Positions 19,964-29,234 are shown, counted from the first letter of the stretch. The stretch is 60,651 bases of DNA from an uncultured Porphyromonadaceae bacterium (GCA_946553045.1 CAMNRO010000013.1:1-60651); one strand, 5' to 3'. The notes: a model not told the origin generated them from the letters alone. Program-made: numbers and translations.

Positions 19964-20025
19964 GGCAGCAAGCTGCCTGTGCTTTTTGACGAATTTGTGA
20001 AAAGCGATTGCAGCTTGCTGCAATC
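19964..20025. repeat. Pair of inverted REP-like palindromes between comM and the transposase gene
   Basis: GGCAGCAAGCTGCC at 19964-19977 and GATTGCAGCTTGCTGCAATC at 20006-20025 are each hairpins. Their cores (GCAGCAAGCTGC and GCAGCTTGCTGC) are reverse complements of each other, an arrangement like the REP pairs next to RAYT genes. The second overlaps the comM stop codon and, on the minus strand, is followed by GCTTTTC, so it could also be the comM terminator. Confidence 0.6.
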
Positions 20026-21568
20026 ATACGGTGGTGCCCCAGGTGCCTTTGTCGAGGTTGCGGTAGGAGATGGCTTCGGAGATGTGGCGGGGGAGGATGG
20101 CTGGGCTGGCGTCGAGGTCGGCGGCGGTGCGGGCTACTTTGAGGATGCGGTCGTAGGCGCGGGCGCTCATGTCGTATTTGAGCATGGCCTTGCGCAGGAT
20201 AGCGGCGCAGTCGGGTGTGAGGGCGCAGTGGGCGGCGATATGGCGCGGGCCCATCTGGGCGTTGCAGTGCACGGAGGGCTCGTCAGCGAAGCGCTCGGCC
20301 TGTATCTCGCGGGCACGCACCACGCGGGCGCGGATATCGGCGCTGGTCTCGCCTGTGGGTCTCGCCGCAAGCTCATCGAAGGGCACAGGCATGATTTCGC
20401 ACTGTATGTCGATGCGGTCGAGCAGCGGCCCGGATATGCGGCCGAGGTATTTCTGGACGGCGCCCGCCGGACATGTGCAGGACTTGGTCGGATGATTGTA
20501 GTAACCGCAGGGACAGGGGTTCATCGAGGCGACGAGCATGAAAGATGCCGGATAATCGACCTGGTAGCGGGCGCGCGACACGCTGATATGGCGGTCTTCG
20601 AGGGGCTGTCGCAGCACCTCGAGGACGGAGCGCGGAAATTCCGGAAATTCATCGAGGAAGAGAATGCCATTGTGGGCAAGCGATATCTCGCCGGGCATTG
20701 GGTTTGAGCCTCCGCCGACCATGGCTACGGGCGACACCGTGTGGTGTGGCGAGCGGAAAGGCCGCGCCGTCATCAGACGCGAACCTCGGCGCAATTTACC
20801 TGCCACGGAGTGTATCTTGGTCGTCTCCAGGGCCTCGCGCAGACCGAGCGACGGCATTATAGAGGGCAGACGCTTTGCCATCATGGACTTGCCTGAGCCG
20901 GGAGGACCTACAAGCAGTATATTGTGGCCGCCGGCACAGGCCACCTCGAAAGCGCGCTTGACATTCTCCTGGCCTTTGACCTCGCTGAAATCGTAGTCGA
21001 AATTACCGAGGGCCGCGGCAAATTCGGCACGGGTATCGACCACAACCGGTTCGGGCACGGATGCACCCGAGAGAAGGTCGATGACCTCTCGGAGACTGTC
21101 GAGACCATACACCTCGAGATTGTTGACAACGGCGGCCTCGGTGGCATTCGCACGCGGCACTATCATGCCCTTGAAACCGGCGGCACGGGCGGCGATAGCC
21201 ATGGGAAGCACGCCGCGCACGGGCTGCAGCGAGCCGTCGAGCGACAGTTCGCCCATTATCATATAGCGGTCCAGCTCGGGGGCCTTGATTGCTCCTGCGC
21301 CCACAAGGATAGCTACGGCTATAGGGAGGTCATATGAGGAGCCTTCCTTCTTGACGTCGGCCGGAGCCATGTTGATGACAACCTTTGCACGGCCTATATT
21401 ATAGCCCGACTGGGTTATGGCCGAGCGCACACGCTCCTGACTCTCCTTTACCGCAGCGTCGGGAAGACCGACAATGCAGTATTGCATACCTCGGTCGACA
21501 ACTGTTTCAACTGTCACGATGATGGCATCGATGCCTTTCACGGCTGCGGCATAGGACTTTACGAGCAT
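20024..21568 (-). CDS. comM: YifB/ComM-family Mg-chelatase-like AAA+ ATPase
   Basis: This 514-residue protein has the three-part ComM architecture: an N-terminal Lon-protease-like S5 domain (about 1-170; GLPDAAVKESQERVRSA), the AAA+ core with Walker A GPPGSGKS (about 220-227) and Walker B GILFLDEFPEF, and a C-terminal helical part ending RNLDKG. A cysteine-rich insert (NPCPCGYYNHPTKSCTC) is typical. ComM is a hexameric helicase promoting branch migration in natural transformation in Vibrio and Acinetobacter; its role in Bacteroidales is not established. It lies between an operon-like TlpA-type gene upstream and the HUH-DprA-like fusion downstream. Confidence 0.93.
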   Translation of the reverse strand: MLVKSYAAAVKGIDAIIVTVETVVDRGMQYCIVGLPDAAVKESQERVRSAITQSGYNIGRAKVVINMAPADVKKEGSSYDLPIAVAILVGAGAIKAPELDRYMIMGELSLDGSLQPVRGVLPMAIAARAAGFKGMIVPRANATEAAVVNNLEVYGLDSLREVIDLLSGASVPEPVVVDTRAEFAAALGNFDYDFSEVKGQENVKRAFEVACAGGHNILLVGPPGSGKSMMAKRLPSIMPSLGLREALETTKIHSVAGKLRRGSRLMTARPFRSPHHTVSPVAMVGGGSNPMPGEISLAHNGILFLDEFPEFPRSVLEVLRQPLEDRHISVSRARYQVDYPASFMLVASMNPCPCGYYNHPTKSCTCPAGAVQKYLGRISGPLLDRIDIQCEIMPVPFDELAARPTGETSADIRARVVRAREIQAERFADEPSVHCNAQMGPRHIAAHCALTPDCAAILRKAMLKYDMSARAYDRILKVARTAADLDASPAILPRHISEAISYRNLDKGTWGTTV

Positions 21569-21578
21569 GGCAAAGGTA

Positions 21579-22589
21579 TTATTTGGCTATGGATTCGAGA
21601 AATTTTTCGGCTACGGAGGCCCAGGGAGTGCGACATAGCTGTTCGCCGGTGGAGTCGCACACCACGTAGTATGGCAAGCGGGGCACGGCAAGACGCTCTA
21701 TCGAAGCCGCCACAACACCTCCCGGCACCCAGGCCTGAGCCCACTTGGCGCTGTCGGGAGCTGTAATGCGCTTCCATTCCGAAAATTCGGCATCAAGGCC
21801 GAGGTCGAGCAATGCGAGTTTCTTGTGTTTCTCTTTCTCGATACGCCGTATAAACGGCACAACGCTGTCGGCACGCCAGGGGTCGGCATCCGACATCAGT
21901 ATGATGGAATAAGCCTTGTCCGACGGCTTGAAAACACGCACGGAGTCATCGCGGTCGAGATAGCGGACAGGCAATACGGGCTCTGAGGCCGTCTCCGACA
22001 CCACGCGCTGGAGCAGATAGTTGTAGCCGTCGGTAAGAGTCGACGGACGTGCCGCAGGCTCAATCATGGCAAGGAGCGAGTCGGCAAGCTCGGGCTGAAT
22101 GGCACTGTCGAAAGTTGTGGTGAGCAGGAGCGTGGAGAGTATATTGTCGCGGTGCGAGTCGATATAACGGGCAATGACACCATTGGAAATGAGCCCTCCG
22201 GCTTGCAGACTGTCGGCGTTCTGACGCAGAAAATCGGCCCATTGCGAAGAAACCTCGTCGCCGCTTATGCTGATGTCGTAGGGGTTGGAACGCGCAAGCT
22301 TCACTTCGAGTGTCTGGCCGTTGCGGGCGTAGAGACGACCGAGCAGGCGATAGTCGTAGTCATAAATATCAACCACAGCAGGCTGCCGTGCCGAGCCGAA
22401 GAACTCAAACTCGCCCTCACGCGCCGCGGTAATCTGCGTGCGGTAAACGCCGTCGGCATAGTAGCCAATGCGAAGGTTGAGGGTAGGCTTACCTTCGATG
22501 ATACCGTTGACACGGAACTGCTCGTTATTAGTACAGGCCACCGCCGCAAGGCAAAGCGCCGCCGAAATTCCGAGATATGCTTTTTTCAT
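21579..22589 (-). CDS. Lipoprotein with DUF4369 domain and a thioredoxin-like domain lacking CxxC
   Basis: This 336-residue protein has a lipoprotein signal (MKKAYLGISAALCLAAVAC, lipobox Cys at 19). The following TNNEQ lacks acidic export residues, so it probably faces the periplasm. Residues about 25-120 look like DUF4369 and residues about 220-336 like a TlpA/thioredoxin domain. The position of the redox CxxC (after SDADPW) reads RADS, so it should have no disulfide-exchange activity. The start overlaps the pldA stop by 1 nt (TGATG) and comM follows after 10 nt, indicating an operon. Role unknown. Confidence 0.78.
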   Translation of the reverse strand: MKKAYLGISAALCLAAVACTNNEQFRVNGIIEGKPTLNLRIGYYADGVYRTQITAAREGEFEFFGSARQPAVVDIYDYDYRLLGRLYARNGQTLEVKLARSNPYDISISGDEVSSQWADFLRQNADSLQAGGLISNGVIARYIDSHRDNILSTLLLTTTFDSAIQPELADSLLAMIEPAARPSTLTDGYNYLLQRVVSETASEPVLPVRYLDRDDSVRVFKPSDKAYSIILMSDADPWRADSVVPFIRRIEKEKHKKLALLDLGLDAEFSEWKRITAPDSAKWAQAWVPGGVVAASIERLAVPRLPYYVVCDSTGEQLCRTPWASVAEKFLESIAK

Positions 22590-23449
22590 CAGAAATCGCT
22601 GAATAATTTGGGTTTGATGAGCAGACCGACGCGCACCTGCGAATGGAATTTATTGTATTCGAGCAGGCCCTCGCCGTAGCCGTTATAGAACTGGAGGAAG
22701 AGATACTGGTTGTCGCGCTTGAAAATGCGGTATGACAGGTCTACTATAACATTGGCATTCAGATTCCAGCCCTTGCGCTTTACCATGGTCACACCACCGC
22801 TGAACCGACGGTTGTCGCTTACTACCTGAAATCCGGTCTGCCAGAATCCGCAGTAGTCGACGATGTCGCGGTTATTCTCGCCGTCGACGATAGGCACCCA
22901 TATCTTGCCGTGCACCATCAGATTTTTGGTTACGAACACGTTTGCAGCAAGAGCCACGCGATTCCATGAGCGCGACTGAATGCTGTCGCGACCGTTGCTC
23001 TCGTGCTCTATCATGAACGTGAGCTTGCCTATATACCGGTTTTTGACGAACAGCGGTTTCGTAAGGCCTATACCGGGGTTGAAATTGAGGTCGGTCATCG
23101 GCATGGAGTTCTCCAGCACATTCCAGAAACACTTCTGCGAATAGAAAAGATAGAGATATGTACCCCATGGAAGCGTAGAGCGGGTCAGACGCTGAGCTAT
23201 CGAAATCTGAAACTTGATATTGGTGTTCTGCTTGTTGGCTTTCGGGCCTACAGAGGGGCCAAAGATGAAATAATTGTCCTTATAAAGGCCGAAATAGGGC
23301 TGATTGGAAAAGTCCTGCTTAATGCTGTCGGCATACATTGGCTCACCTCCTCCGGTGACAAGAATCTGAGCTCCTGCCGCCAGAGCCGAACAGAAAAATA
23401 TGGCCGCAAAAACTGTGCGGTGGTATAATGTGATGTATTTTTGTAGCAT
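22589..23449 (-). CDS. pldA: Outer-membrane phospholipase A (OMPLA/PldA family)
   Basis: This 286-residue protein has a signal peptide (cut near AAGAQ) and the OMPLA catalytic signature EHESNGRDSIQSRSWNR, which gives His, Ser and Asn of the active site. The rest is amphipathic beta-barrel strands ending in an aromatic residue (KPKLFSDF). OMPLA hydrolyses phospholipids in the outer leaflet during envelope stress. The ATG at 23449 is chosen over 23467 because it begins the signal peptide directly. A CAAAAATA -7 element on the plus strand (23455-23462) leaves almost no leader. It starts a TlpA-like / comM operon. Confidence 0.9.
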   Translation of the reverse strand: MLQKYITLYHRTVFAAIFFCSALAAGAQILVTGGGEPMYADSIKQDFSNQPYFGLYKDNYFIFGPSVGPKANKQNTNIKFQISIAQRLTRSTLPWGTYLYLFYSQKCFWNVLENSMPMTDLNFNPGIGLTKPLFVKNRYIGKLTFMIEHESNGRDSIQSRSWNRVALAANVFVTKNLMVHGKIWVPIVDGENNRDIVDYCGFWQTGFQVVSDNRRFSGGVTMVKRKGWNLNANVIVDLSYRIFKRDNQYLFLQFYNGYGEGLLEYNKFHSQVRVGLLIKPKLFSDF

Positions 23450-23567
23450 AGGTGCAAAAATACTCAAAAAAATCTATGACAAGCCGCTGCAAGGGAGCAT
23501 TTATTGTTCTATTTTTCGAAAAGAATGCCGTGTTGGCTTATCTTTGCAGAAAAAAGATAAAAACAGT

Positions 23568-24017
23568 ATGTTCGGAAGCATCGAATTTTATGTCGTGGCC
23601 GTATTCTTAGCCGCCGCAGTAATAGGCCTGGCCGCCATGCCCCGCACCAAGGGCGAGGTGCGCACCTTCCTCTACGCAGGCGAACTCGCGCCCGACAGCA
23701 CACCGTCGGAAGCCGGAATAGTGGCGCGCGTCGACGACCGCGGTCGCCTCGAGATATACCGCTATGGTCTCGAAGGCATCTCAATGGCCGGCGCCTACAG
23801 CCTCGCCGTGAAGATAGCTGGCTTCGATGTGACCATAGAAGAACGCCTTACCGCCGGACCGCAAAATGCCGAAGAGGCCGCCATAGGCTTTGCGAGCATA
23901 GACTGCCTCGGCTCGGAGCGGTATCATATCCAGTATCGCAGCGAGGCAAGCGGGCGCAGTGCCGCATTCTCTATCAATATCCGCCCCGGCAACGAAGTGA
24001 AACGGCTACTGATCTGA
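23568..24017 (+). CDS. Small membrane-anchored protein of unknown function
   Basis: This 149-residue protein has one N-terminal hydrophobic segment (about 7-25, VVAVFLAAAVIGLAAM), then a soluble beta-rich domain (GEVRTFLYAGE, RLEIYRYGLEG, AYSLAVKIAGFDVTIEERL). I do not recognise the family. The ATG at 23568 is preferred because a -7 element (TATCTTTG, 23539-23546) lies just upstream and the longer in-frame opening has no coding character. The gene is divergent from pldA and its 3' end overlaps that of the ctp gene by 12 nt. Confidence 0.72.
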   Translation: MFGSIEFYVVAVFLAAAVIGLAAMPRTKGEVRTFLYAGELAPDSTPSEAGIVARVDDRGRLEIYRYGLEGISMAGAYSLAVKIAGFDVTIEERLTAGPQNAEEAAIGFASIDCLGSERYHIQYRSEASGRSAAFSINIRPGNEVKRLLI

Positions 24018-25598
24018 GTCGGGCTCGCCGCGGAGCACACGCCCATAGCGCTCGGGGTCGTTTATGAGGTCGAGAGCCTGGCGGAAGTCAGGATTCAGCT
24101 TGCTCAGCGGGCGGTAGTACGAACCGTCTTCGAAGAGGTCGCGGGCAATAAGACCCTTCAGAATAGCCTCTACAAGAGGTTTCGAGCGGTTCCACTGCTC
24201 TTCGTTGTACTCTATTTTTGCCTCGGTAGCATTGGCTATGAGCTTGTCGATCAGTTCCTGCGGCACGGTGAAGCGTGTCTGGAAATCGTTGTCGTCGGGA
24301 TATTCCTTTGAAAGGGCGGCACGGTTTGCGTCGACATAGTTTATACATGTACGGTTCACGATACCGCGGGCAATGAGGTCGCGATAGTAGACACTGTAGC
24401 GCGACGTATCGGCCGGCACGAATACATCGGGAATGATGCCTCCGCCTCCGTAAACAGGACGCTTATTCCTGAGAGTGAGATATTTGAGCGAATCGGGACG
24501 CTGAATACTGTCGGCGCTCCAGAGCTCTCCGCTGTTGAAGCGGTTGTACATGTCGAGATAGTATTCTTCGGAATGTCCCTTCTCATAGGGGCGCTGTATG
24601 CAGCGGCCCGAAGGCGTGTAGTAACGCGACACGGTGAGGCGTATCATTGAGCCGTCGGGGAAGGGGAACGGACGCTGGACCAGACCCTTGCCGAAAGTGC
24701 GGCGGCCAACGATAAGACCGCGGTCATTATCCTGGATAGCGCCCGAAAGAATTTCGGCAGCAGAGGCCGAGAGCTGGTTGGCTATTATTACCACACGGCC
24801 ATCGGGGAATGACGGCGTTGTTTCTGTAGTGAATGTATGCTCGGGCGAACGGCGGCCGGCAGTGCTCACCACTGGTGTGTTTTTGGGCAGAAACTCGCCG
24901 GCTACATCGAAAGCGGCGCCGAGATAGCCTCCGCCATTGTCGGTGAGGTCTATGATGAGATTTTTCATACCCTGCTTCTTGAGTTTGGCTATGGCATCGC
25001 GCACTTCCTTGCCGGTTTCCTCGGCAAAGCGGGTAATGCGGATATATCCTGTTGTGGGGTCGGCCATGAATGTCTCGTCGACGCTGTAGAGGGGTATGTC
25101 GTCGCGGACAACACGGAAATCGATGGTATCGTTGGCACGCTTCACACGGAGGTCTACCACCGAGCCCTTGGGGCCGCGCAGATGCTTCATCACGTCGGTA
25201 TTGACCATTTTCTTTCCGGCCAGCACGGTGTCGTTGGCGCTGATAATGCGGTCGCCGGCCATAATGCCTACTTTCTGCGACGGGCCGCCGGTGATTGTCT
25301 GAATGACATAGACGGTGTCCTCAAGCATATTGAACTGAATGCCTATGCCGCTGAATTTACCCTCGAGAGGCTGGGTGAATTCCTTTGTCTCGGCCGGCGA
25401 TGTATAGGCCGAGTGCGGGTCGAGGGTCTTGAGCATGGCCTTTATGGCCTCGGTGACTATGGTGTCGGAATTGACATCTTCCACATAGAAATTCTCAATC
25501 ACATGGTTTGCCATGCGGAGTTTGGTATCCGGAGTAAATTCCTGAGCCTGGGCTATTATAGCGGCAAAAGCGGCGAAAGCAAGCAGTATCTTTTTCAT
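24006..25598 (-). CDS. S41-family carboxy-terminal processing protease
   Basis: This 530-residue exported protease has a signal peptide (cut near AIIAQAQ), a PDZ domain (about 80-165; GKFSGIGIQFN...VGIMAGDRIIS) and the S41 catalytic domain. The Ser-Lys dyad lies in NQLSASAAEI (277-282) and TFGKGLVQ (Lys304). A C-terminal extension of about 150 residues is present, as in long Bacteroidetes Ctp proteins. It acts in the periplasm on substrates with exposed C-termini. It lies 2 nt downstream of coaD on the same strand and is probably cotranscribed with it. Confidence 0.95.
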   Translation of the reverse strand: MKKILLAFAAFAAIIAQAQEFTPDTKLRMANHVIENFYVEDVNSDTIVTEAIKAMLKTLDPHSAYTSPAETKEFTQPLEGKFSGIGIQFNMLEDTVYVIQTITGGPSQKVGIMAGDRIISANDTVLAGKKMVNTDVMKHLRGPKGSVVDLRVKRANDTIDFRVVRDDIPLYSVDETFMADPTTGYIRITRFAEETGKEVRDAIAKLKKQGMKNLIIDLTDNGGGYLGAAFDVAGEFLPKNTPVVSTAGRRSPEHTFTTETTPSFPDGRVVIIANQLSASAAEILSGAIQDNDRGLIVGRRTFGKGLVQRPFPFPDGSMIRLTVSRYYTPSGRCIQRPYEKGHSEEYYLDMYNRFNSGELWSADSIQRPDSLKYLTLRNKRPVYGGGGIIPDVFVPADTSRYSVYYRDLIARGIVNRTCINYVDANRAALSKEYPDDNDFQTRFTVPQELIDKLIANATEAKIEYNEEQWNRSKPLVEAILKGLIARDLFEDGSYYRPLSKLNPDFRQALDLINDPERYGRVLRGEPDSDQ

Positions 25599-25600
25599 TA

Positions 25601-26032
25601 TCAGGGCAAATATTGGGTGGTGTCGACGCCATAGCTTTCGAGCTCGCGCACGACGCTCGACGATATGGCGCCCAATTCGGGTCTACTGAATAATATAACG
25701 GTTTCGATGCCCGAAAGTTGTCGGTTGATGTCGGCCATGTCGCGTTCGTATTCGTAATCCTTGGTCGAGCGCACCCCGCGCACTATGCATGCGGCGCCCA
25801 CCGTGCGGGCGTAGTGGGCTGTAAGACCGGTAAATGCCTCTACACTCACCCGGGGCTCACCGGCATACAGTTTTTTTATCGGACTGAGGTCTTTTTCAAT
25901 GTCATGAATAGGTTTGGCAGCATTCACTCCCACTGCTATCACCACTTCATCGAAAAGCGCGAGCGCACGCTCCACTATATCGGCATGTCCGCGGGTGAAC
26001 GGACGGAACGAGCCGGGAAACAAAACCTTCAT
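25601..26032 (-). CDS. coaD: Phosphopantetheine adenylyltransferase, altered N-terminal motif
   Basis: CoaD makes dephospho-CoA from ATP and 4'-phosphopantetheine in the cytoplasm. The 143-residue protein has the nucleotidyltransferase H-x-G-H-type opening as PGSFRPFTRGH, the VRGVRSTKDYEYE segment and ISSSVVREL near the end. The usual aspartate in the SFDP part of the first motif is arginine here, which is noteworthy; the His and the ISSS motif are intact. Length is slightly below the usual 155-160. A heptad-repeat hairpin separates it from parE upstream and ctp follows directly. Confidence 0.92.
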   Translation of the reverse strand: MKVLFPGSFRPFTRGHADIVERALALFDEVVIAVGVNAAKPIHDIEKDLSPIKKLYAGEPRVSVEAFTGLTAHYARTVGAACIVRGVRSTKDYEYERDMADINRQLSGIETVILFSRPELGAISSSVVRELESYGVDTTQYLP

Positions 26033-26033
26033 A

Positions 26034-26098
26034 AGTTAGAAATTAGTAGTTAGAAGTTAGGAGTTACTTCTAATTACTAACTCCTAACTTGTAATTAT
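26034..26098. repeat. Heptad-repeat palindrome between parE and coaD
   Basis: About nine consecutive 7-nt units of the type AGTTAGA/AGTTAGG run from 26034, with the second half inverted. The perfect core arms are AAGTTAGGAGTTA (26054-26066) and TAACTCCTAACTT (26078-26090). It can fold into one hairpin and may act as a weak terminator or RNA stabiliser; related units occur at several other gene borders in this window. Confidence 0.85.
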
Positions 26099-26099
26099 C

Positions 26100-28058
26100 T
26101 CAACTGTCGATATGGGTGTCGTCTTCGACCACGAGATTGTCGATGATGAAGTTCTGGCGTTCCATGGTGTTCTTACCCATGTAGAACTCAAGGACTTCGG
26201 CCACACCGTCGTCCTTGCGCAGACTCACACGGTCCACACGCATGTTCTCGCCGATGAAGTCGCGGAATTCCTCGGGCGAAATCTCGCCGAGACCTTTGAA
26301 TCGGGTTATCTCGGCATTGTCGCCGAAACGCCTGATGGCGGCCACTCGCTCCTCGTCGGTATAACAATATACGGTATCGTCGGGTGCGTCGTCCTTTTTG
26401 GCGCGGCCCGAGCGCTTGGCCGTCTTCTTGTTGCGCACGCGGAAGAGCGGCGTCTGCAGCACATATACATGCCCCTTCTTGATGAGGTCGGGGAAGTACT
26501 GGAGGAAGAAGGTGAGCATGAGCAGGCGTATGTGCATGCCGTCGACGTCGGCGTCGGTGGCTATGATAACCTTGTTGTAGCGCAGGCCGTCGAGTCCGTC
26601 CTCGATATTGAGCGCCGCCTGGAGCAGGCTGAACTCCTCGTTGGCATACAGCTCCTTCTTGGTGGCGCCATAGGTGTTGAGGGGCTTTCCGCGGAGCTTG
26701 AACACGGCCTGTGTCTCGACATTGCGTACTTTCTCGATGGAGCCGCCGGCCGAGTCGCCCTCGGTGATGAAGATGCTCGTGGCCTCCTTCTTTTCCTCGG
26801 AGCCGCGGGAGTCGCTGAGATGCACACGGCAATCGTTGAGCTTGCGGTTGTAGAGACTCACTTTTTTGGCCGTCTCGCGCGCCTTTTTCTGCACGCCGGC
26901 CATGGCCTTGCGGTCGCGCTCGCTCTCCTGCACTTTCTTCAGAATAACATCGGCGACCTCGAGATTGCGGTGCAGATAGTTGTCGAGCTCTTTCTTTATG
27001 AAATCGCCAATATATTTGGCTATGGTCGGACCGTCGGGTCCCATGTCGCGCGAGCCGAGCTTGGTTTTTGTCTGCGACTCGAACACCGGGTCCTGCACGC
27101 GCACAGCCACAGCGGCCACCATGCCGTTGCGGATATCGGAATACTCGAAGTTGCGGTTGAAGAAATCCTTGAGCGTGCGGCTGGCGGCTTCCTTGAAGGC
27201 ACTGAGGTGTGTGCCGCCCTGGGTGGTATGCTGGCCGTTGACAAAAGAATAGTATTCCTCGCCATACTGGTTGACGTGCGTAATAGCTATTTCTATATCC
27301 TGGCCCTTGAGGTGTATTATCGGGTAGAGCGATTCCTGGGTCAGAGCGGCGTTGAGCAAATCCTTGAGGCCGTTTTTAGATATGAAGCGGCGTCCGTTGA
27401 AGACGATGGCAAGGCCGGTGTTGAGGTAGGTGTAATTCTTCAGCAGCGGCTCTATGAACTCGTCGCGGAAGGCATAGTCGCGGAAAATACCGGCCGACGG
27501 CGTAAAGCGCACGAAAGTGCCGTTGGCCTCGTCGGTAGGCTCGATGTCGCTTTCCTCTATAAGATTGCCCATAGAAAAGAGGGCTCGCTTGCGCTGACCG
27601 TTGCGGTATGCTATGATTTCGAACTCGGTTGAAAGCGCGTTTACAGCCTTCAGACCGACACCGTTCAGACCGACAGACTTCTGGAAAGCCTGCGAATCGT
27701 ATTTGCCGCCGGTATTCATCTTCGAGGCCACATCTACGAGCGAGCCCAGGGGAATGCCGCGTCCGTAGTCGCGTATCGAAGCCGAAAGGGCATCGACATC
27801 TACGGTTATCTGACGTCCGAAACCCATCATATATTCGTCGATGGAGTTGTCGAGCACTTCTTTGAGCAGCACATAGATACCGTCGTCGGAGTTCGTTCCG
27901 TCGCCGAGCTTGCCGATATACATGCCCGGACGGCGCTGTATGTGCTCTTTCCAGTCGAGAGTCTGAATGTCGGCCTCGCTGTATTCGGCTGCGGCCGAAG
28001 CGAAGACACCGTCGGCAGGTTCGTCGGTATTATGCTGATTTATATTATCGTCGGTCAT
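26100..28058 (-). CDS. parE: DNA topoisomerase IV subunit B (GyrB/ParE-type)
   Basis: This 652-residue type IIA topoisomerase ATPase subunit relaxes and decatenates DNA with its ParC partner, which is not in the window. The GHKL ATPase parts are visible ([32 protein letters not shown]), followed by the transducer with its QTKTKLGS loop. The TOPRIM domain has EGDSAGG, a PLNTYGA loop and [12 protein letters not shown]. The C-terminal end is [13 protein letters not shown]. The ParE assignment over GyrB rests on length and on lack of a large TOPRIM insertion, so it is probable rather than certain. It is divergent from a glycosyltransferase gene. Confidence 0.9.
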   Translation of the reverse strand: MTDDNINQHNTDEPADGVFASAAAEYSEADIQTLDWKEHIQRRPGMYIGKLGDGTNSDDGIYVLLKEVLDNSIDEYMMGFGRQITVDVDALSASIRDYGRGIPLGSLVDVASKMNTGGKYDSQAFQKSVGLNGVGLKAVNALSTEFEIIAYRNGQRKRALFSMGNLIEESDIEPTDEANGTFVRFTPSAGIFRDYAFRDEFIEPLLKNYTYLNTGLAIVFNGRRFISKNGLKDLLNAALTQESLYPIIHLKGQDIEIAITHVNQYGEEYYSFVNGQHTTQGGTHLSAFKEAASRTLKDFFNRNFEYSDIRNGMVAAVAVRVQDPVFESQTKTKLGSRDMGPDGPTIAKYIGDFIKKELDNYLHRNLEVADVILKKVQESERDRKAMAGVQKKARETAKKVSLYNRKLNDCRVHLSDSRGSEEKKEATSIFITEGDSAGGSIEKVRNVETQAVFKLRGKPLNTYGATKKELYANEEFSLLQAALNIEDGLDGLRYNKVIIATDADVDGMHIRLLMLTFFLQYFPDLIKKGHVYVLQTPLFRVRNKKTAKRSGRAKKDDAPDDTVYCYTDEERVAAIRRFGDNAEITRFKGLGEISPEEFRDFIGENMRVDRVSLRKDDGVAEVLEFYMGKNTMERQNFIIDNLVVEDDTHIDS

Positions 28059-28082
28059 AGGGTTAGTGCACTTTAGGTCTTA

Positions 28083-28129
28083 CAAAGATACAAATTTTTG
28101 TGTGAATTTCCGAAAAATGCCTATTTTTG
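28083..28129. promoter_or_regulatory. Divergent promoters of parE (minus) and the GT4 gene (plus)
   Basis: CAAAGATA at 28083-28090 is a minus-strand -7 element (TATCTTTG) 25 nt from the parE ATG. TTG at 28098-28100 and TATTTTTG at 28122-28129 form a plus-strand promoter with a 21-bp spacer. The plus -7 box ends only 4 nt before the glycosyltransferase ATG, so that mRNA may be leaderless. Confidence 0.65.
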
Positions 28130-28133
28130 TGAC

Positions 28134-29183
28134 ATGCATATACTTCACTGCACATATTCGATGGAAGTCGGCGGTGCCGAGACCATGCTGGTCGACATAA
28201 TGAACGGCCAGGTGCGACGCGGTCACCGCGTGACGCTGCTCATAGTCAACGACCGCGAGTCGGCGCAGGTCGTCGCTGCCATCGACCCGGCGGTGAAGAT
28301 AGTGCGCTTCCGGCGGCGTGAGGGCGCGGCCCCGCTGCTGATGATGGCGCGCCTCAACATGACCGTCGCCCGGCTGCGGCCCGACATCGTGCATGTGCAT
28401 CACGAAAAATTCTGCCGGCTGGTGCGTCTGCGCCGGAAGCGTCTTGTCTACACCGTGCACGACCTCGGCATAACAATGCAATACTCGGCCGGTGTGAATA
28501 TGGCAGCCATCACCGAGGCCGTTGCCTCCGATATAAGAAAACGACTGCCCGGTGCAAAGGTGACAACGGTGACGAACGGTATCGACACAGCAGCCATAGC
28601 ACAGCGCCAAAAAGGCACTCCGGATACTTTCAGGCTTGTACAGGTGGCCCGGCTAATGCCCGAAAAGAAAGGGCAGGATATTGCCATACGGGCTCTCGCC
28701 ATTCTTAAAAAGCGAGGCATAGAGAATGTATCGATATGTTTCATCGGATACGGGGCGGGGCTCGAACAGCTCATGCAACTCGCGCAGGCCGAGAACGTAT
28801 CTGAGCGGATAGAGTTCGCAGGCATGCGCGACCGCAGCTATATATACTCGAATCTCTGCCGGTACGACGCCATGATACACCCCTCGCGCTACGAAGGCTT
28901 CGGGCTCACTGTTGCCGAAGGCATGGCCGCCGGGCTGCCGCTGATACTCACAGAGCACGACGGCCCCTGGGAAGTGGCCGACCACGGACGCCTGTGTCTT
29001 TCTGCCGAAAAGGGAAACGCCGAGAGCTTCGCCGACGCCATCGCCGCACTCATGGCCGACTACCCCGCCGCTCTGTCGCGAGCCGCCGACGCACTTGAAT
29101 ATGTAGGCCGATTCGACATAGCCCGCACCATCGAGGCCTACGACCGTCTCTATAAGAGGGTTTCTCATAATATCAGAGACTGA
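28134..29183 (+). CDS. Glycosyltransferase family 4 protein
   Basis: This 349-residue GT-B enzyme opens with MHILHCTYSMEVGGAETM, the usual N-terminal strand of GT4 proteins, and carries the nucleotide-sugar motif HPSRYEGFGLTVAEGMAAG (about 245-263). It transfers a sugar from an activated donor, probably in surface polysaccharide or lipid glycan assembly; donor and acceptor cannot be told. The ATG at 28134 aligns with the family opening. It stands alone between parE and a ClC channel gene. Confidence 0.88.
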   Translation: MHILHCTYSMEVGGAETMLVDIMNGQVRRGHRVTLLIVNDRESAQVVAAIDPAVKIVRFRRREGAAPLLMMARLNMTVARLRPDIVHVHHEKFCRLVRLRRKRLVYTVHDLGITMQYSAGVNMAAITEAVASDIRKRLPGAKVTTVTNGIDTAAIAQRQKGTPDTFRLVQVARLMPEKKGQDIAIRALAILKKRGIENVSICFIGYGAGLEQLMQLAQAENVSERIEFAGMRDRSYIYSNLCRYDAMIHPSRYEGFGLTVAEGMAAGLPLILTEHDGPWEVADHGRLCLSAEKGNAESFADAIAALMADYPAALSRAADALEYVGRFDIARTIEAYDRLYKRVSHNIRD

Positions 29184-29200
29184 GAACTTTTTGCAGCCGG

Positions 29201-29223
29201 TTTGCATTTAGAATATATGCAAA
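29201..29223. promoter_or_regulatory. Inverted repeat upstream of the ClC gene
   Basis: TTTGCAT (29201-29207) and ATGCAAA (29217-29223) form a 7-bp inverted repeat with a 9-bp spacer, ending 11 nt before the ClC start codon. It could be a regulator-binding site; no consensus promoter was found between the two genes. Confidence 0.35.
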
Positions 29224-29234
29224 TCCTGTGAATA

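Noticed and set aside
26112-27632. 506-residue plus-strand ORF opposite parE
   Set aside because: Composition artefact of the GC-rich antisense frame; parE on the other strand has complete family motifs.
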